In this document: positions 11,799-23,777 of the stretch, piece by piece
Numbering within the stretch: position 1 is the stretch's first letter
Layout: each line of letters opens with the position of its first letter
NCBI GenBank assembly: GCA_029204225.1
Contig: CM055097.1
Span: forward strand, 46,023,038 to 46,087,037
DNA from: Diphasiastrum complanatum
Taxonomy: Eukaryota; Streptophyta; Lycopodiopsida; Lycopodiales; Lycopodiaceae
Reading direction: 5' to 3'
Length of the DNA: 64,000 bases
The notes under the pieces: model-generated
The model's input: the letters and a program-made list of their open reading frames with translations, nothing else
Databases searched by the model: none
Told to the model about the DNA's origin: nothing
Program-made: the position numbers and the translations under genes

Positions 11799-12411
11799 TG
11801 GGTCACAGTCACTGACAATATCGCAAGGCAGCCCATATAGTTGAAAAAGCTTCTCAACAAACAATTGAGCTAGTTTTGAAGTTTTAACAGTAGTTTTCAT
11901 TGGGATAAATTGAGCAAACTTCGTAAGTCTGTCAACAATGACCCAAACCGAATCGTGGCCCTTCCCTGTATGTGGAAGCCCAACCACAAAATCCATAGAT
12001 ATACTTTCCCACTTTCCAGTAGGAATATCTAAAGGATGTAATAGACCAATAGCTTTTAGCCTCTCTGCTTTATTTAACTGTCACTTAGTACATCTAACTA
12101 CATAGGCCTCTATCTGATTTTTCATCTTAGGCCACCAAAATTGCCTTCGAACTAAGTCGAGTGTTCTTTGTATACCCGGATGTCCTACGCATGGACTATC
12201 ATGACACTCATGCAAGATTTTTCTCAAATCTGGCTCCATACAAATAATGCTGTCTAATTTTCAAGGAATGAACAATTGCAAACAGTTTTTTTTCATAGGT
12301 ACAATACCTAGACTGAACAGGATTGAGTTTCTTGCTTTCATAAGCCACAGGATGTCCATCCTGCATCAAAACAGCTCCAATAGCATAATCACTGGCATTG
12401 GTCCTAACCAC
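11799..12411 (-). pseudogene. Ty3/gypsy RNase H start and integrase N-terminal half (middle part of split element)
   Basis: The minus strand gives RNase H with RTNASDYAIGAVLMQDGHPV (12411 onward), then breaks near 12245. The HHCC integrase zinc-binding region follows (HECHDSPCVGHPGIQRTL, later RRQFWWPKMK), then the core with MDFVVGLPHTGKGHDSVWVI (first Asp) and DIVSDCDP (second Asp). Copia A interrupts the core right after this. Most of RNase H downstream of HYLYGARFE is deleted. Confidence 0.8.
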
Positions 12412-12440
12412 AAAAGCCTTATTAGGATCGTCAATGAGTA

Positions 12441-12445
12441 GTATT
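12441..12445. repeat. Copia B target site duplication, left
   Basis: GTATT, identical to 18646-18650 on the other side of the element. Confidence 0.9.
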
Positions 12446-13181
12446 TGTGAAGAATTGAAAAAGATTATCTATGTTAGATATAGGGTCTTATGTTTTTTAC
12501 ATCAAGCATCTAGGTGTAGGATGTTGATAGGAATAAATTGGGCATAGATGGCAAATTATGCATTTCCACTTGTATTGCCACTATTGAGCCAAAATAGAGT
12601 AAGAGGCTAAACACGTGCCAATTAGAGTGTAGACAGGTGTAAAGTTTTTGTTTGATGAATTCCAAGAGGTCCAATAGGATTTAGAGGTGGAACCTTGTGA
12701 GGTCCAATAGGAAATTGAGGTGTGCTTGAATATAGTCCAATAGAATTAAGAGGTGCATGGATCAATGATCCAATAGGATCAAGAGGTGACAAAATATGGT
12801 CCAATCATAGTTAAGCATAGTGGTAGCTCGTGGACCTACTAGTATCATTGTACTCCTCATTTTGAATCTAATTGATTTGGTGATTTCATGGATTTTGTGA
12901 GTTATTGGATTTCTAGCTTTCTCTCTCTACCCGAGAGCTCATGATGCATTTTCTCTCTCTACTCGAGGAGAGCAGCTTGTTTTTACTTAGATTATTTTTT
13001 GAATACTTTTCACACGTGTGAGTGAGAGTTGGAAGTGATTGAATGCATGTAGTAGTGTGTTTTTGCCATAGGATCTAAGATTGATCTTGAATCTCAATCT
13101 AGTCTTGATCTTGGTGCATCTACACACCTTAGGAGATCACAAGTACATGTAGTGGACAGTCCACACGTGTGAAATTCAACA
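12446..13181 (+). repeat. Copia B 5' LTR
   Basis: Carries two copies of the palindrome CACACGTGTG (13011-13020 and 13162-13171) and CT-rich tracts near 12920-12960. Ends AACA before the primer site. Confidence 0.9.
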
Positions 13182-13194
13182 TAGTATCAGAGCC
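13182..13194 (+). other. Copia B primer binding site
   Basis: TAGTATCAGAGCC, one mismatch from TGGTATCAGAGCC, the complement of the initiator Met-tRNA 3' end. Confidence 0.85.
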
Positions 13195-13938
13195 TATCTA
13201 AGGTTACCATGCATTTTGATCCATCTAAGTGAAAAAAATTTCATCAATCTTGAGCTAGAAGTTGTCAAGGCCCATTTTCCTAGCTAGCTTGTTCAATCTT
13301 GGATCAAAAGAGATCAAAAGGACATTGATTGGGTCTGACCTGGTACTGTACGGAATCAGGTGCTCAGACACATGTGAGGAACATCCAATTTCAGTTTGAA
13401 AGTTCTCTCTCATGTTTGATCCATTTATCTTACTTGATAGCTTGTTTTGAAGCTATTTTTGTCTAGTTTCTGTTGCAATCAGTTTCATTCCATTTGGTTG
13501 AGCCAATCAAAAGTTATAAGTTTTTGAAGAGGGTTAGGTAGGGCAACTAGACCTGGGTGGACACATTTGGTTTGGTCAAGAGATTGCTTGGTTGATCCAG
13601 AATCACAGTTGTATGCTTGCCAATCTCATCTATATGTGATCTAGGCACTGTATTGAGATCTTAGCCATTTTGTTTCATGCAATATCATTGTATTTGAGTC
13701 AAATTTGGTTTCTTAGTGTATTTCACACGTGCTAAGAGTGTTAGATCCTAACTTTGCCTATACTCCATCATTTGATGGGAAATAGATCTTGTTTTAGAGA
13801 GATTTGAGTAGCTAGTGAGAATCAATTCACAAATAGTTGCAAGATCTTTCATAGGAGGAGATAGTACTCAATTATTTGATCCTATTGAAAGTGTGTAGCA
13901 ACATTTATTGTTCATCATTTTAGTTTTCTTCACTTCAA

Positions 13939-16900
13939 ATGTCTTCAATGGGTTCATTCTTGTTGGAACCAAGTGAAAGATTGACCACTTCAAATTATTC
14001 AATTTGGAAAATGAGGATGGAGTCCATCTTGATCCTTCAAGACGTGATGGACATAGTTCTTGGCCTTGAAGAAGAACCACAAGTTCTTCAAGAGGTTCAA
14101 AAATACAAAAAGAGAGCTAGGATGGCTCTCCACTACATTAAGATGAATGTCTCTAATGAGATATTGAGGGAGATAGGTACTTGTACAATAGCCAAAGAAG
14201 CTTGGGATTATCTCAAGACTATCTATGAGGCTAAGAATACCTCTAGGCTTCTCACTCTTAGGAATCAAATCTTTCAAAGTAGCCAAAAGAGTGATGAGAG
14301 TGCATCTAGTTATGTTTTGAGAGTAAAAGATATTCATAGAGAGCTTGCTTGCATTGGTGATTCCATCAATCAAAATGAGCTAGTTCAAGTCATTCTCAAT
14401 GGCTTGAGAAGTGAATTTGATAACCTTGTCCAATCCTATGCCATTAAGGAGGAGCTACCAAGTTGGAGGCTCTCCAAAGTGTGCTAATTTCAGAAGAATC
14501 AAGACAAGAGTACAAGCTCTTGAGGATGGACAAGCTTTCTCTCACTCATAATGATGGCAAAGCTCTCTTTGCCATGGATAAGCACAAAGGGAGGAGCAAG
14601 AACCAACATCAACAATCCTCAAGCAAGGACAAAGTCAAATCCAAAGACAAAGATGAGGAGGAAGATGATTCCTCTAATGCTTCATCATCCAAGCACAAGA
14701 AGAAGAAGATCGAGTGCTTTTATTGTGGCAAGAAAGGTCATTATGCCACCAATTGCTTCAAAAAGAAGAATCAACTCAAGCAAGCCAATATTACCAATGA
14801 GAAGGAAGACATTATTGCAAGTGATGGAGAGGGATCTCTTATGGTCTCTAGTTTCTCATCTACTCCTTTCAAGAAGGATGGCCTATGGTAAATTGATAGT
14901 GGAGCCTCTTCACATATGTGTAGTTCTCTTCTATTGCACCTTATGATGGAGTCAAGAAATCAATATACACTGCAAATGATTTTGAATGTCCTATTGAAGG
15001 CATAGGGAACATTCCCTTGAAGCTTGCATCCTCTAAAGTTCTTTCTCTCTCTAGAGTTCTTTATTTACCTAAGCTTACCAAGAATCTTATTAGTGTTGGC
15101 CAATTGCTTGATAATGGCCTTGATGTAAAATTCAATGTTGATACTTGCACTATCAAGAAGAATGATGAGATACTTGCATTAGGATCTAGATATGGTGGCA
15201 TCTATAAACTAGATCCAAATGAGTATGTGAATGCTTGTAATGTTGCTCTTGTGAACAAGCTCTCTATGGAGGAATTATGGCATAGGAGGTTGGGACATCC
15301 CAACTACAAATCCACGCTCTCTATGATCAAAGAAGCCAAAGCTATTGGCTTGCCAAAGTCACTCTCCAAGAAGATCAAGCCTTGTGAGGATTGTGCTATT
15401 GCTAAATCTCACAAAAAGCCATTTACAAGATCTTCTATAAAAAGCAAGCATCCTTTGGAGATAATCCACTCGGATGTGCATTTCTCATCAACTAAAAGCA
15501 AGGGAGGAGCCACTTGTTTTGTTACTTTCATTGATGATTACACAAGATTCACTTGGATATATCTTCTTGCTTCAAAATCTATGGTGTTTGATCATTTCCT
15601 TATTTTCAAAGCTTATGTAGAGAAGCAATTCTCATTCAAGATTAAAGCTCTTAGAAGTGATGGAGGTGGTGAATATATCTCCAATAAATTTCAAGATTTT
15701 TGTGAGCTTGAAGGCATTAAAAGAGAGTTTTCTTGTGCCTACTCTCCATCTCAAAATGGAGTGGCCGAGAGAAAGAATAGATCTCTATGTGAATGTGCAA
15801 AATCTATGAGAATTGAGGCATCTTTGTCCAAAGATTTTTGGGGAGAAGACATTAATTGTGCAAATTATCTTTGCAATAGGCTCCCACATATAGCTCTTGG
15901 AGGAAAGTCACCATATGAAATCTTATTTTTGAAGAAGCCTAAGGTTGATCACCTTAGAGTTTTTGGATGCTTATGCTTTGTCCATATTCTCTTGGAAACA
16001 AGGAAGAAGGAAGATCCTAGTGCATGCAAAGGGATCATGGTTGGATACTCATCCACCAAGAAGGCCTATAGAGTCTTTATACTCTCTACTTCTCAAGTTA
16101 TTGAAAGTAGAGATGTTGTCTTTCATGAAGATCAACACTCATCATTTGAAGAGGCCGAGATCAAGAAATCTATGGATGCATCATCAATTATTGATTTTGA
16201 AGACAATCATGATGTGATGGGGTCGAGATTTGAAGAAGACTCTCCTTGGATTTTTTCACCAAGAAGATCCATGAGAGATAGATCTGAGCCTAAGAGGCTC
16301 TCATATGTTGACAAAGGCAAACAAGTGGATCTTGATTCCACTAATTATGGTTTTTAATGTCTCTCATGAAGAGCCAAAGAATGTACAAGAGGCACTCAAT
16401 ACCAAGGAGTGGTATGATGCCATGAAGCAAGAGTATGATGCATTGATCACCAACAATACTTGGGAGCTTGTGGATCCTCCATCCAACAAGCATGTGATTG
16501 GTGCAAGTGGGTATTTCAGATCAAGTTCAATCATGATGGCACCATCAACAAGCATAAAGCAAGATTATGTGACAAAGTATTTGCTCAAATCCATGGTCTT
16601 GATTATGAGGAGACCTTTGCATTCGTTGCAAAGATGGTGACAATAAGAATTCTTATTTCTCTTGCTTGTTTTTTCAGTGGAAGGTGTTCCAATTAGATGT
16701 ATCCAATGCTTTTCTAAATGGTTATCTTGAGGAGGAGATCTATATGGAACAACCTCAAGGATTCATCAAGGATGAGTCCAAAGTGTGCTTGCTCTTCAAA
16801 AGTCTTTATGGACTCAAGCAAGCACCAAGATCATGGTATTCAAGACTTAACTCTTTTCTTATCTCACTAGGATTTACTCTTAGTGACTATGATCCTTCCA

Positions 16901-17890
16901 TGTATCTAAAGTTTTTTGATAGCAATATTGTCATTCTTCTAATTTATGTTGATGACATTATTCTTTGTGGAAGTTGTATCAAGCTAGTTGATGAAACCAA
17001 GCTAGCACTTGGATGTGAGTTTAAAATGCAAGATCTAGGAGAGATGCATTACATCCTAGGCCTAGAGAGTGATTTTTATGAAAATCATGTCTTTATATGC
17101 CAATCTAGATATGCTCACTCTATGTTGAAAAAATTCCATATGGAAAATTCTAAGAGCATAGATACTCCAATGGAGCAAATTGTAAAAGATCCTAATAAAG
17201 GTGATGAAAGATCCTTTGAGGACATCACACTTTTTAGGAGTCTTGTAGGCTCCTTGATTTGGCTTACCATTACTAGGCCCGATCTTAGTTTTTGTGTGCA
17301 CAAATTGAGTCAATTTATGCAAGTTCCTAAGATCCATCATTGGAAGATTGCCAAGAGGATTCTAAGATATGTATCTTCATCTTGTGATTATGGTCTACTC
17401 TATAAAAGTGAATATCTATCCGGACTTTGCAAGTGACAAGATGGATCGAAAGTCTATTAGTGCATACACTATCTTTCTTGGAGGCAATCTAATATCTTGG
17501 CTTTCCAAAAAGCAAGATACTATATCTCTCTCTTCATGTGAGGCCGAGTACAAAGCACTCACTACAACTACCAAAGAAGTGCTTTGGATCAAGAGGTTAT
17601 TAATGGAGCTAAAGTGCATCAAGGAGGATGATCTACCAATGATCAAGTGTGATAACATCTCGGCCCAAGCTCTTGCCAATAATCCCATATTTCATGCAAG
17701 AAGCAAGCACATAGAAGTGGCACACCATTTTGTGAGAGAAAAGCTTATTGGAGGAGAAATCTATTTGGAGCATGTCAACTTGTCCTCTTGTATTGCCGAT
17801 CTACTCACCAAGCCTTTGAGCAAAAGTGCTTTCATCAAGCATAGATCTAATCTTGGAGCTATATCAAGATCAATGCTCAAATCTTCATAG
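13939..17890 (+). pseudogene. Copia B gag-pol (broken in several places)
   Basis: Gag starts at 13939 (MSSMGSFLLEPSERL) with the UBN2-type stretch SNYSIWKMRMES. The CCHC knuckle CFYCGKKGHYATNC is near 14715 and the protease IDSGASSHM near 14895. The pre-integrase region LWHRRLGHPN precedes the integrase core (HSDVHFSS, LRSDGGGEY, NGVAERKNRS), RT (QMDV-like QLDVSNAFLNGY, YVDDIILCG) and RNase H (SLSSCEAEYKAL). Lesions: frameshift near 14465, TAA at 14889-14891 in place of Trp before the protease, a small deletion/frameshift near 14920, and frame changes near 16355, 16500, 16670 and 17430. It is dead but all domains remain. Confidence 0.9.
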
Positions 17891-17900
17891 ATAATTTTTT

Positions 17901-17908
17901 AGGAGGAG
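17901..17908 (+). other. Copia B polypurine tract
   Basis: AGGAGGAG immediately before the 3' LTR. Confidence 0.85.
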
Positions 17909-18645
17909 TGTGAAGAATTGAAAAAGATTATCTATGTTAGATATAGGGGTCTTATGTTTTTTACATCAAGCATCTATGTGTAGGATGTTGATAGGAATAA
18001 ATTTGGCATAGATGACAAATTATGCATTTCCACTTGTAATGCCACTATTGAGCCAAAATAGAGTAAGAGGCTAAACACGTGCCAATTAGAGTGTAGACAG
18101 GTGTAAAGTTTTTGTTTGATGAATTCCAAGAGGTCCAATAGGATTTAGAGGTGGAACCTTGTGAGGTCTTATAGGAAATTGAGGTGTGCTTGAATATAGT
18201 CCAATAGAATTAAGAGGTGCATGGATCAATGATCCAATAGGATCAAGAGGTGACAAAATGTGGTCCAATCATAGTTAAGCATAGTGGTAGCTCGTGGACC
18301 TACTAGTATCATTGTACTCCTCATTTTGAATCTAATTGATTTGGTGATTTCATGGATTTTGTGAGTTATTGGATTTCTAGCTTTCTCTCTCTACCTGAGA
18401 GCTCATGATGTATTTTCTCTCTCTACCCGAGGAGAGCAGCTTGTTTTTACTTAGATTATTTTTTTAATACTTCCCACACGTGTGAGTGAGAGTTGGAAGT
18501 GATTGAATGCATGTAGTAGTGTGTTTTTGCCATAGGATCTAAGATTGATCTTGAATCTCAATCTAGTCTTGATCTTGGGGCATCTACACACCTTAGAAGA
18601 TCACAAGTACATGTAGTGGACAGTCCACACGTGTGAAATTTAACA
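17909..18645 (+). repeat. Copia B 3' LTR
   Basis: 737 bp, about 97.6% identical to the 5' LTR. The two CACACGTGTG palindromes are kept (18475-18484 and 18626-18635). Followed by the GTATT duplication at 18646-18650. Confidence 0.9.
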
Positions 18646-19384
18646 GTATTGGTGCCTCTTAAGCAACCCAAAACAATTATTCATATCCTTCGTCCACACC
18701 ACTAGTGGACTCTTAGTCCTTCGGCTTAGCTTCTTATAGCCTTTCAAGGCCTGGGTAAGGGGAATTGCCAATCGAGCAAATTGGGGAATATGCTGATAGA
18801 AAAGTCCTACAAACCCCAAAAAAGACTTGATTTCCCAAACTGTGGTGAGAATAGACCAATCAATAACCCTCTGGATACAATGAGTCTCAATCTCCACTCC
18901 CCGTTCGAAAATCTTATGTCCCAAGTAGGACAATTCCTTCGCAAAAAAAGTCATACATAGACTCTTTGGAAAAGAGCTTTTCCCTTATTAGGATGTCCCA
19001 GACAATCCTAAAATGCTCTTTATGTTCTGCCAAAGTCTTACCGAACACTAGGATATCATCTAAAAATACCACTACAAATCTTTCCAAATATGGCCTAAAC
19101 AAATCGTTCATCATCTATTGGAAAGTTGCCGATGCATTGGTCAAACCAAAAGGCAACACCAAAAATTCGTAGTGATAAAAGCGAGTTCAAAACCCAGTTT
19201 TTGGTATATCTTCTGCCTTAATGTATATCTGATGGAATCCTGACCTTAGATCTAGCTTGGTAAAGTACCAAGCACCACCAAGATAATCTATTAGGTCATC
19301 CATCTGCGGCAGTTGATATCTATTCTTAACGGTTACCTTGTTCAATTTCTTTACTTTTAATGCACTTAAGGTCATTAGGTCCAA
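18646..19384 (-). pseudogene. Ty3/gypsy reverse transcriptase (proximal part of split element)
   Basis: The minus strand contains KNRYQLPQMDDLIDYLGGA and FTKLDLRSGFHQI (first RT Asp), a frame change, then [18 protein letters not shown] (catalytic DD), SYLGHKIFERGVEIE, and the connection stretch ending KDMNNCFGLLKRHQY at the copia B target duplication. The RT N-terminus and protease expected between this and gag are missing. Confidence 0.85.
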
Positions 19385-19439
19385 AGACTAAAGAACTAAG
19401 GACAAAATACATCCATCTCATTACTTCAAGATAGATTAC

Positions 19440-20346
19440 TTGAGGTAGAAGTTGGTTATTTGACACAATCTCATGCAAGGTGACCCTTGCGATTGCACTT
19501 GAAGCACATGTTCTTCTTACGAGCTTCAACTTTATCAATGCCACTTTGATGGTTTTTAAAAAAAAAATTGGTTTTCTTAAGATTGTTGAAATTGGGATGT
19601 GTTTCACTAACAGCTTCCCTATTCCTCCTCTTAAATTGAAAACCTTTTTTCTACTCATTAGGCTGTTGACCCCTAGGTGGCTTAGGTGTGTCATCAAAGT
19701 ATTTTGCAACCCTAATAGCATCTTCTAGAGTTTTTGGATGGTTCCTAGGAACATCCACTTGATAATCTTTTGGTAACCCATCAATAAACATTAACATTTG
19801 TACCTTAGGTGGAATGTCACTATAAAGTGGTTTTAGGTACTCATGAAAATCTTGAATAAATTGTTCCAAACCTTTATTCATTGATAAATGACTCAACTTT
19901 TGAAAGTGCTCAAAGTCATCTAAAAGTGGTAGGAAATATTCCCTAAAAAGCATACAAAAATCTTCCCATGTACAAGGTTGATTGCCTTTTGCAACTAGGT
20001 CATCCCACCATACTAAGGCTCTTCACTCAAGGAACATAGTAACAGTGGATAACTTTTCACATTCAGGGAATTGGTTCATGGCAAAGTATTTGTTCCAAAC
20101 ATTTGGCCAAGAATTTACCACTTGTAAGTTCCTATCTTTCTTCTCCCCTTTAAACACTTTTACGGGAGGTGGAACTACATGCTTCTTCTGATTGGCCAAC
20201 CTAGGCTCTAAGTCTTGGTCTCTTTGATTAGTTTCACGAAGCTGCTTATTAGTGGCTTGAATTTGTTGGTATAAAAGTTCAAGAGCTTGTGCCACATTGG
20301 ATGGGTTTGATAGATCAAATGTTGGGTTTTCATTAGTTTGATCCAT
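19440..20346 (-). pseudogene. Ty3/gypsy gag (degenerate)
   Basis: Starts at 20346 with MDQTNENPTFDLSNPSNVAQ and carries the retrotransposon gag domain (around LVWWDDLVAKGNQPCTWEDF and LFREYFLP, later YLKPLYSDIPPKVQMLMFID). The CCHC knuckle CFKCNRKGHL...DC lies at 19506-19465 with a TGA between His and the last Cys. Other stops lie near 20025 and 19650. Confidence 0.8.
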
Positions 20347-20449
20347 TGGGGTTGTTTGTGTGTTTTTCTATTATGCAAATACAACAATAAGTGCTCAACT
20401 TAAAATGATAGAAATGCTTCAATTATTACATCCAATGCAAATAAAAAGT

Positions 20450-21380
20450 ATTTACTTCTATTCATTCAATCTTATTGTTTGTAAGCTCAATTCAAGCCTA
20501 TTATTTGCAAGCTCAATCCAAGCTTAAGAGGAAAACAACAATAAGCTACATTTGCCTTAATCAAAAGCAAAAATGAAAACCAAATCTTTATGTAATATTC
20601 AATTAACTAATCCAAGCTAATGTTTACATAAAGTTTCCATTCCAATTCTAATTCCAATTCCATTTGTCATTTCAAAAGCAACCAAAGTCTTCACATTTCT
20701 CACTATTCTAGATCTCCAAATCCATGAAACTAGTGTTTAGAAATGGATAACTAATGAAGCTTTATGAAAAATTCAATTTTCAGATCTGATTTTCATATTT
20801 ACAGATCTGAAATCAGAACTTCAAAATGACAAAAAATAGAACGTCAAAACTTGTTTTATGCACAAAGTTACACTACCATTCCCTTCCTACATTGTCATTT
20901 TCATGAAACTAGGAGATTGAAAGGTGTAACTAATGAAGTTTGGATGAAAACTTCACTTTTCAGATCTGATTTTCAGATTAACAGGTCTGAAAAATAGACT
21001 TCAAAATGAAAATCAGAACTTCAAACACTTCATTTATGCAAAAAAAAAACACTAGTTATGATCAAAACACATAGCTAGAATCAATCTTTTTGCAAAAAAA
21101 AGTTTATGTAGAGAAAGACTTCCTCTAACCATCCCACAAATCTTTTTTCAGAACTTTTAAAAACCCAAAGCCCACTTTAAAAGTTCTCTAACATGATAAA
21201 AAATCAACCCCTAAACAATTCTATAAGCATCACGACTCTCTTCCAAAGAGAACTAGATTCATTGGGTACTTCAACTACAAGCTTCCTACAACTAGAAAAG
21301 CCAATAATTTTCCCCAAAAAAAGTTTAGTTGGTGATCTTAATAGAACTTGAAGAAGGCTAGAAAGGTTACCATCCTTTGT
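20450..21380. other. Gypsy 5' leader with internal duplication, no gene seen
   Basis: The segment near 20715-20835 is repeated imperfectly at 20895-21025. Shared words are CATGAAACTAG, AACTAATGAAG, TTTTCAGATCTGATTTTCA and ACTTCAAAATGA. No coding potential was seen. Confidence 0.5.
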
Positions 21381-21383
21381 CTA

Positions 21384-21395
21384 GCTCTAATACCA
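21384..21395 (-). other. Probable gypsy primer binding site
   Basis: The minus strand reads TGGTATTAGAGC, one mismatch from the Met-tRNA complement, about 1.04 kb upstream of the gag start on the same strand. Confidence 0.6.
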
Positions 21396-22440
21396 CTTTT
21401 ACAAGTAGAGGTGAGGAAGTCCTCTATATCCAAGGTAGAGCCTACAAATGTCCTCCAAGCAACCTGCAAGCTTCAAGATGCTCCCCAACTCCAAGCTAGG
21501 ATGCCTCCACCTGCAAGTAAGGATCTGCAAGCCTCCAAGGATCTCTCCTCCACCTGTGTCCCTACTCTTTAAACACAAAGATAGATAACAAGCTGGCCTC
21601 AAGTATTCACCACCCAACCATAACTAGATCCAAGCTCCAAGCAAGACCTATCTAGCATCCCCTTGCTAACCATAAACAAATCACAAGCATACCACAACAC
21701 TCCATAGCATACTCAAAATCCAAACCCTACTTATGTCCCATACCATAAGCAAGATCCAAACCTCAAGCATACTACCACAAGAAAGCACTCTACACATTAG
21801 TAGCAACACTAGAGCATAAGCAGGGCAAACAAGAGATATCTCCCCCCTCCCAATGGATGCCCTACTACCCTCATATAGATGGCCCATGGACCTCTCCAAT
21901 GCACTATGGAGTTCCATGCTCATCCAATGAGAGAGAGAGAAGACTAGGGGAGTCAAATAATCTCCAAGAGCCTCCATAGGCTTATGGAAGGACAAGAGAC
22001 TCCTTCCATAACCTATGACTCTTTAAATGCCTTTCTTGTGGGAGTTGGAAACTCAGTGGACTCTTTAGAAGGGCGCCCTCCTACTAGGTCCCATTGCCCA
22101 AGGTGTGCAAGTATACTTTGGTCCTAGACCAATCAAGTGATATGGTTCAAGGTTGAGGCCCAAGGTTTAGAAAAATTAGTCATCCAATGATTTTGTAACA
22201 CCTCTCTAGGTTCCATACCTCCATCCAAGGCATAGACACCTACCTGTCCTTAACCAAGGACACTAGTACCTTAATCCAAGGCACCTACCCTTAATACTAA
22301 GGGTACCCCTTATCCAAGGGTCACGTGACTCCATACCTCTGACTAAGGTATAGTCACTTGCCTGTCCTTATCCAAGGACACATACCCTTAATCCTAAGGA
22401 TACCTTGCCATTTAGCCCCCAACACTAAATGGATTAATAC
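21396..22440 (-). repeat. Probable gypsy 5' LTR region with short palindromic repeats
   Basis: Lies directly upstream (minus strand) of the primer site. A minus-strand TGTTACAAAAT at 22200 is a possible LTR start, but no second LTR copy was found, so the outer edge is uncertain. At 22200-22410 a unit of about 120 bp with TCCATACCTC, CCTGTCCTTA and CCAAGGACAC occurs twice and is rich in small palindromes such as CCTTATCCAAGG. Confidence 0.45.
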
Positions 22441-22459
22441 GGGTCTGAAGTACTGCTAG

Positions 22460-23680
22460 TTACATAGGTATGTAACACAATTGGCCGGCAATCAGTTGAT
22501 AAGGTCTAGCCTTCAGGATCAATTTTTGCTGATCCACCTTTGATAGTGATTTGTCTGGTTGGCCCCGCATTAGATATTCAACAATGTCGGCAACCCATTT
22601 TGGTACTGTGTCCACATAAAATAAGGCAGCATCGACCAACTCATCATCGGGTTGGATTGCAACCTCCTTTTCCTTGATTCGCGACACATGATCTGTCATG
22701 TAGTGTTGTTTTCCCTTGCGAACTATTATCCGAAAATCAAACTCCAACAACAGAAGTAGCCATCTGGTGATTCTCCCGGTGTTACAAGTTTTGTTAACGA
22801 GATAGAACAAGGGTTGATGGCTTGTATAGAAAGCAAAATGTGTGGCCATCAAGTAGTGTCGAAATTTCTTAACTGCATAGGTCATTGCCAGTACTTTCCG
22901 CTCTGTGATTGAATAATTCATTTTTGTATCACTGAGCTGTCGGCTTGCAAATCGGATTGAAAAATCCTTTTTGTGTTCACCTGGCTGGGTTGAGACTGCT
23001 CCAACTGCATACTTCGATGCGTCTATATGCACATGAAACTCAATGGACCAATTGGGTGGGTGTAAGATTGGTGTTGAAACCAATGCATTCTTAAGCTTTT
23101 GGAAAGCCTTTAGGGCTTTCTCGTTCCAATGTAGATCCATTGTGAGTTTGTAAATTGGTCGGGCTAACTCCGCAAAATCAAGAATGAAGATCCTATAATA
23201 GTTAGCATGACCCATGAAGATGTAGACTTCATGGATCGTCCCCGGTGGTGGTAGATCAACAATGATCCTGATCTTTGGTAGGTCTGTGACGATCCCATGT
23301 CTTGACACTATATGGCCGAGAATCAAACCATGTGTGACCAAAAATTGACATTTTTCTGGATTCAAGGAGATTTGGAAGTTGCGGCATTTTTGTAGCACCT
23401 TCTCTAAATTGGATAAGTGTTCCAAATTTGGCCCATGGACGCACAGATCGTCCAAGAAAATTTCTAGAAATTCTTGCAAATATTCTTTGAATGTCACCTG
23501 TATGACACACTGAAAGGTGCTTGGGACATTGCAAAGTCCGAATGGCATCACGTTATAGACATAGGTTCCCCATTTCATGGCAAATGTTGTCTTGTGTTGG
23601 TCTTGAGTGGCTATCTTCACCTGGCTGTAGTCGTTGAAGCCGTCTAAAAAACTATAGGCTTCGGCGCCAGCTACTCCGAA
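22460..23680 (-). pseudogene. Ty3/gypsy RT-RNase H fragment of a second family
   Basis: A continuous minus-strand frame of about 390 codons. It starts inside RT (AYSFLDGFNDYSQVKIATQD), followed by TYVYNVMPFGLCNVPSTFQ, a catalytic DD in EIFLDDLCVHG, GHIVSRHGIVTD, then RNase H with HVHIDASKYAVGAV, NYSITERKVLAMTYAVKKF and the end of the connection domain near VSRIKEKEV. Both ends are sharp, with no gag, protease or integrase attached. The LDD variant at the active site and long open frame suggest moderate age. It is closest to the remnant at 52545-53430. Confidence 0.85.
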
Positions 23681-23777
23681 ACAAAGCCTACGCCATCTCT
23701 ATCTCCAACAGAGTCGTTAGCGCCATCTCCAGCTTTGTTATTGTCATTGTGTTGTTTGTTACTATACTACTGTACTG

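Larger units (their letters stand above)
12446..18645 (+). mobile_element. Copia B: full-length Ty1/copia element
   Basis: LTRs at 12446-13181 (736 bp) and 17909-18645 (737 bp) both begin TGTGAAGAATTG, end in AACA, and differ at about 17 positions plus one indel (about 2.4%). A perfect GTATT duplication flanks the element. A primer site follows the left LTR and AGGAGGAG precedes the right one. The interior is one gag-pol region with several breaks. The gypsy reading frame resumes on both sides of the duplication, so copia B inserted into the gypsy RT/RNase H boundary. Confidence 0.95.
5935..22200 (-). mobile_element. Old Ty3/gypsy element split by two copia insertions
   Basis: Reading the minus strand from high to low coordinates gives a probable LTR, a primer site (21384-21395), gag (20346 to about 19440), RT (19384-18646), then copia B, then RNase H (12445-12208) and integrase zinc finger and core (12207-11799), then copia A, then the rest of integrase (6949 to about 5935). 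Each piece resumes exactly across the copia target duplications, which shows they belong to one element. Protease, the RT N-terminus and the C-terminal part of RNase H are missing. I found no matching 3' LTR on the left. Without the insertions the element would be about 5.3 kb. Confidence 0.8.

Noticed and set aside
21348-21995. Frames of 72-104 codons within the gypsy LTR region
   Set aside because: Compositional, overlapping on both strands, and lie upstream of a primer site where an LTR is expected.
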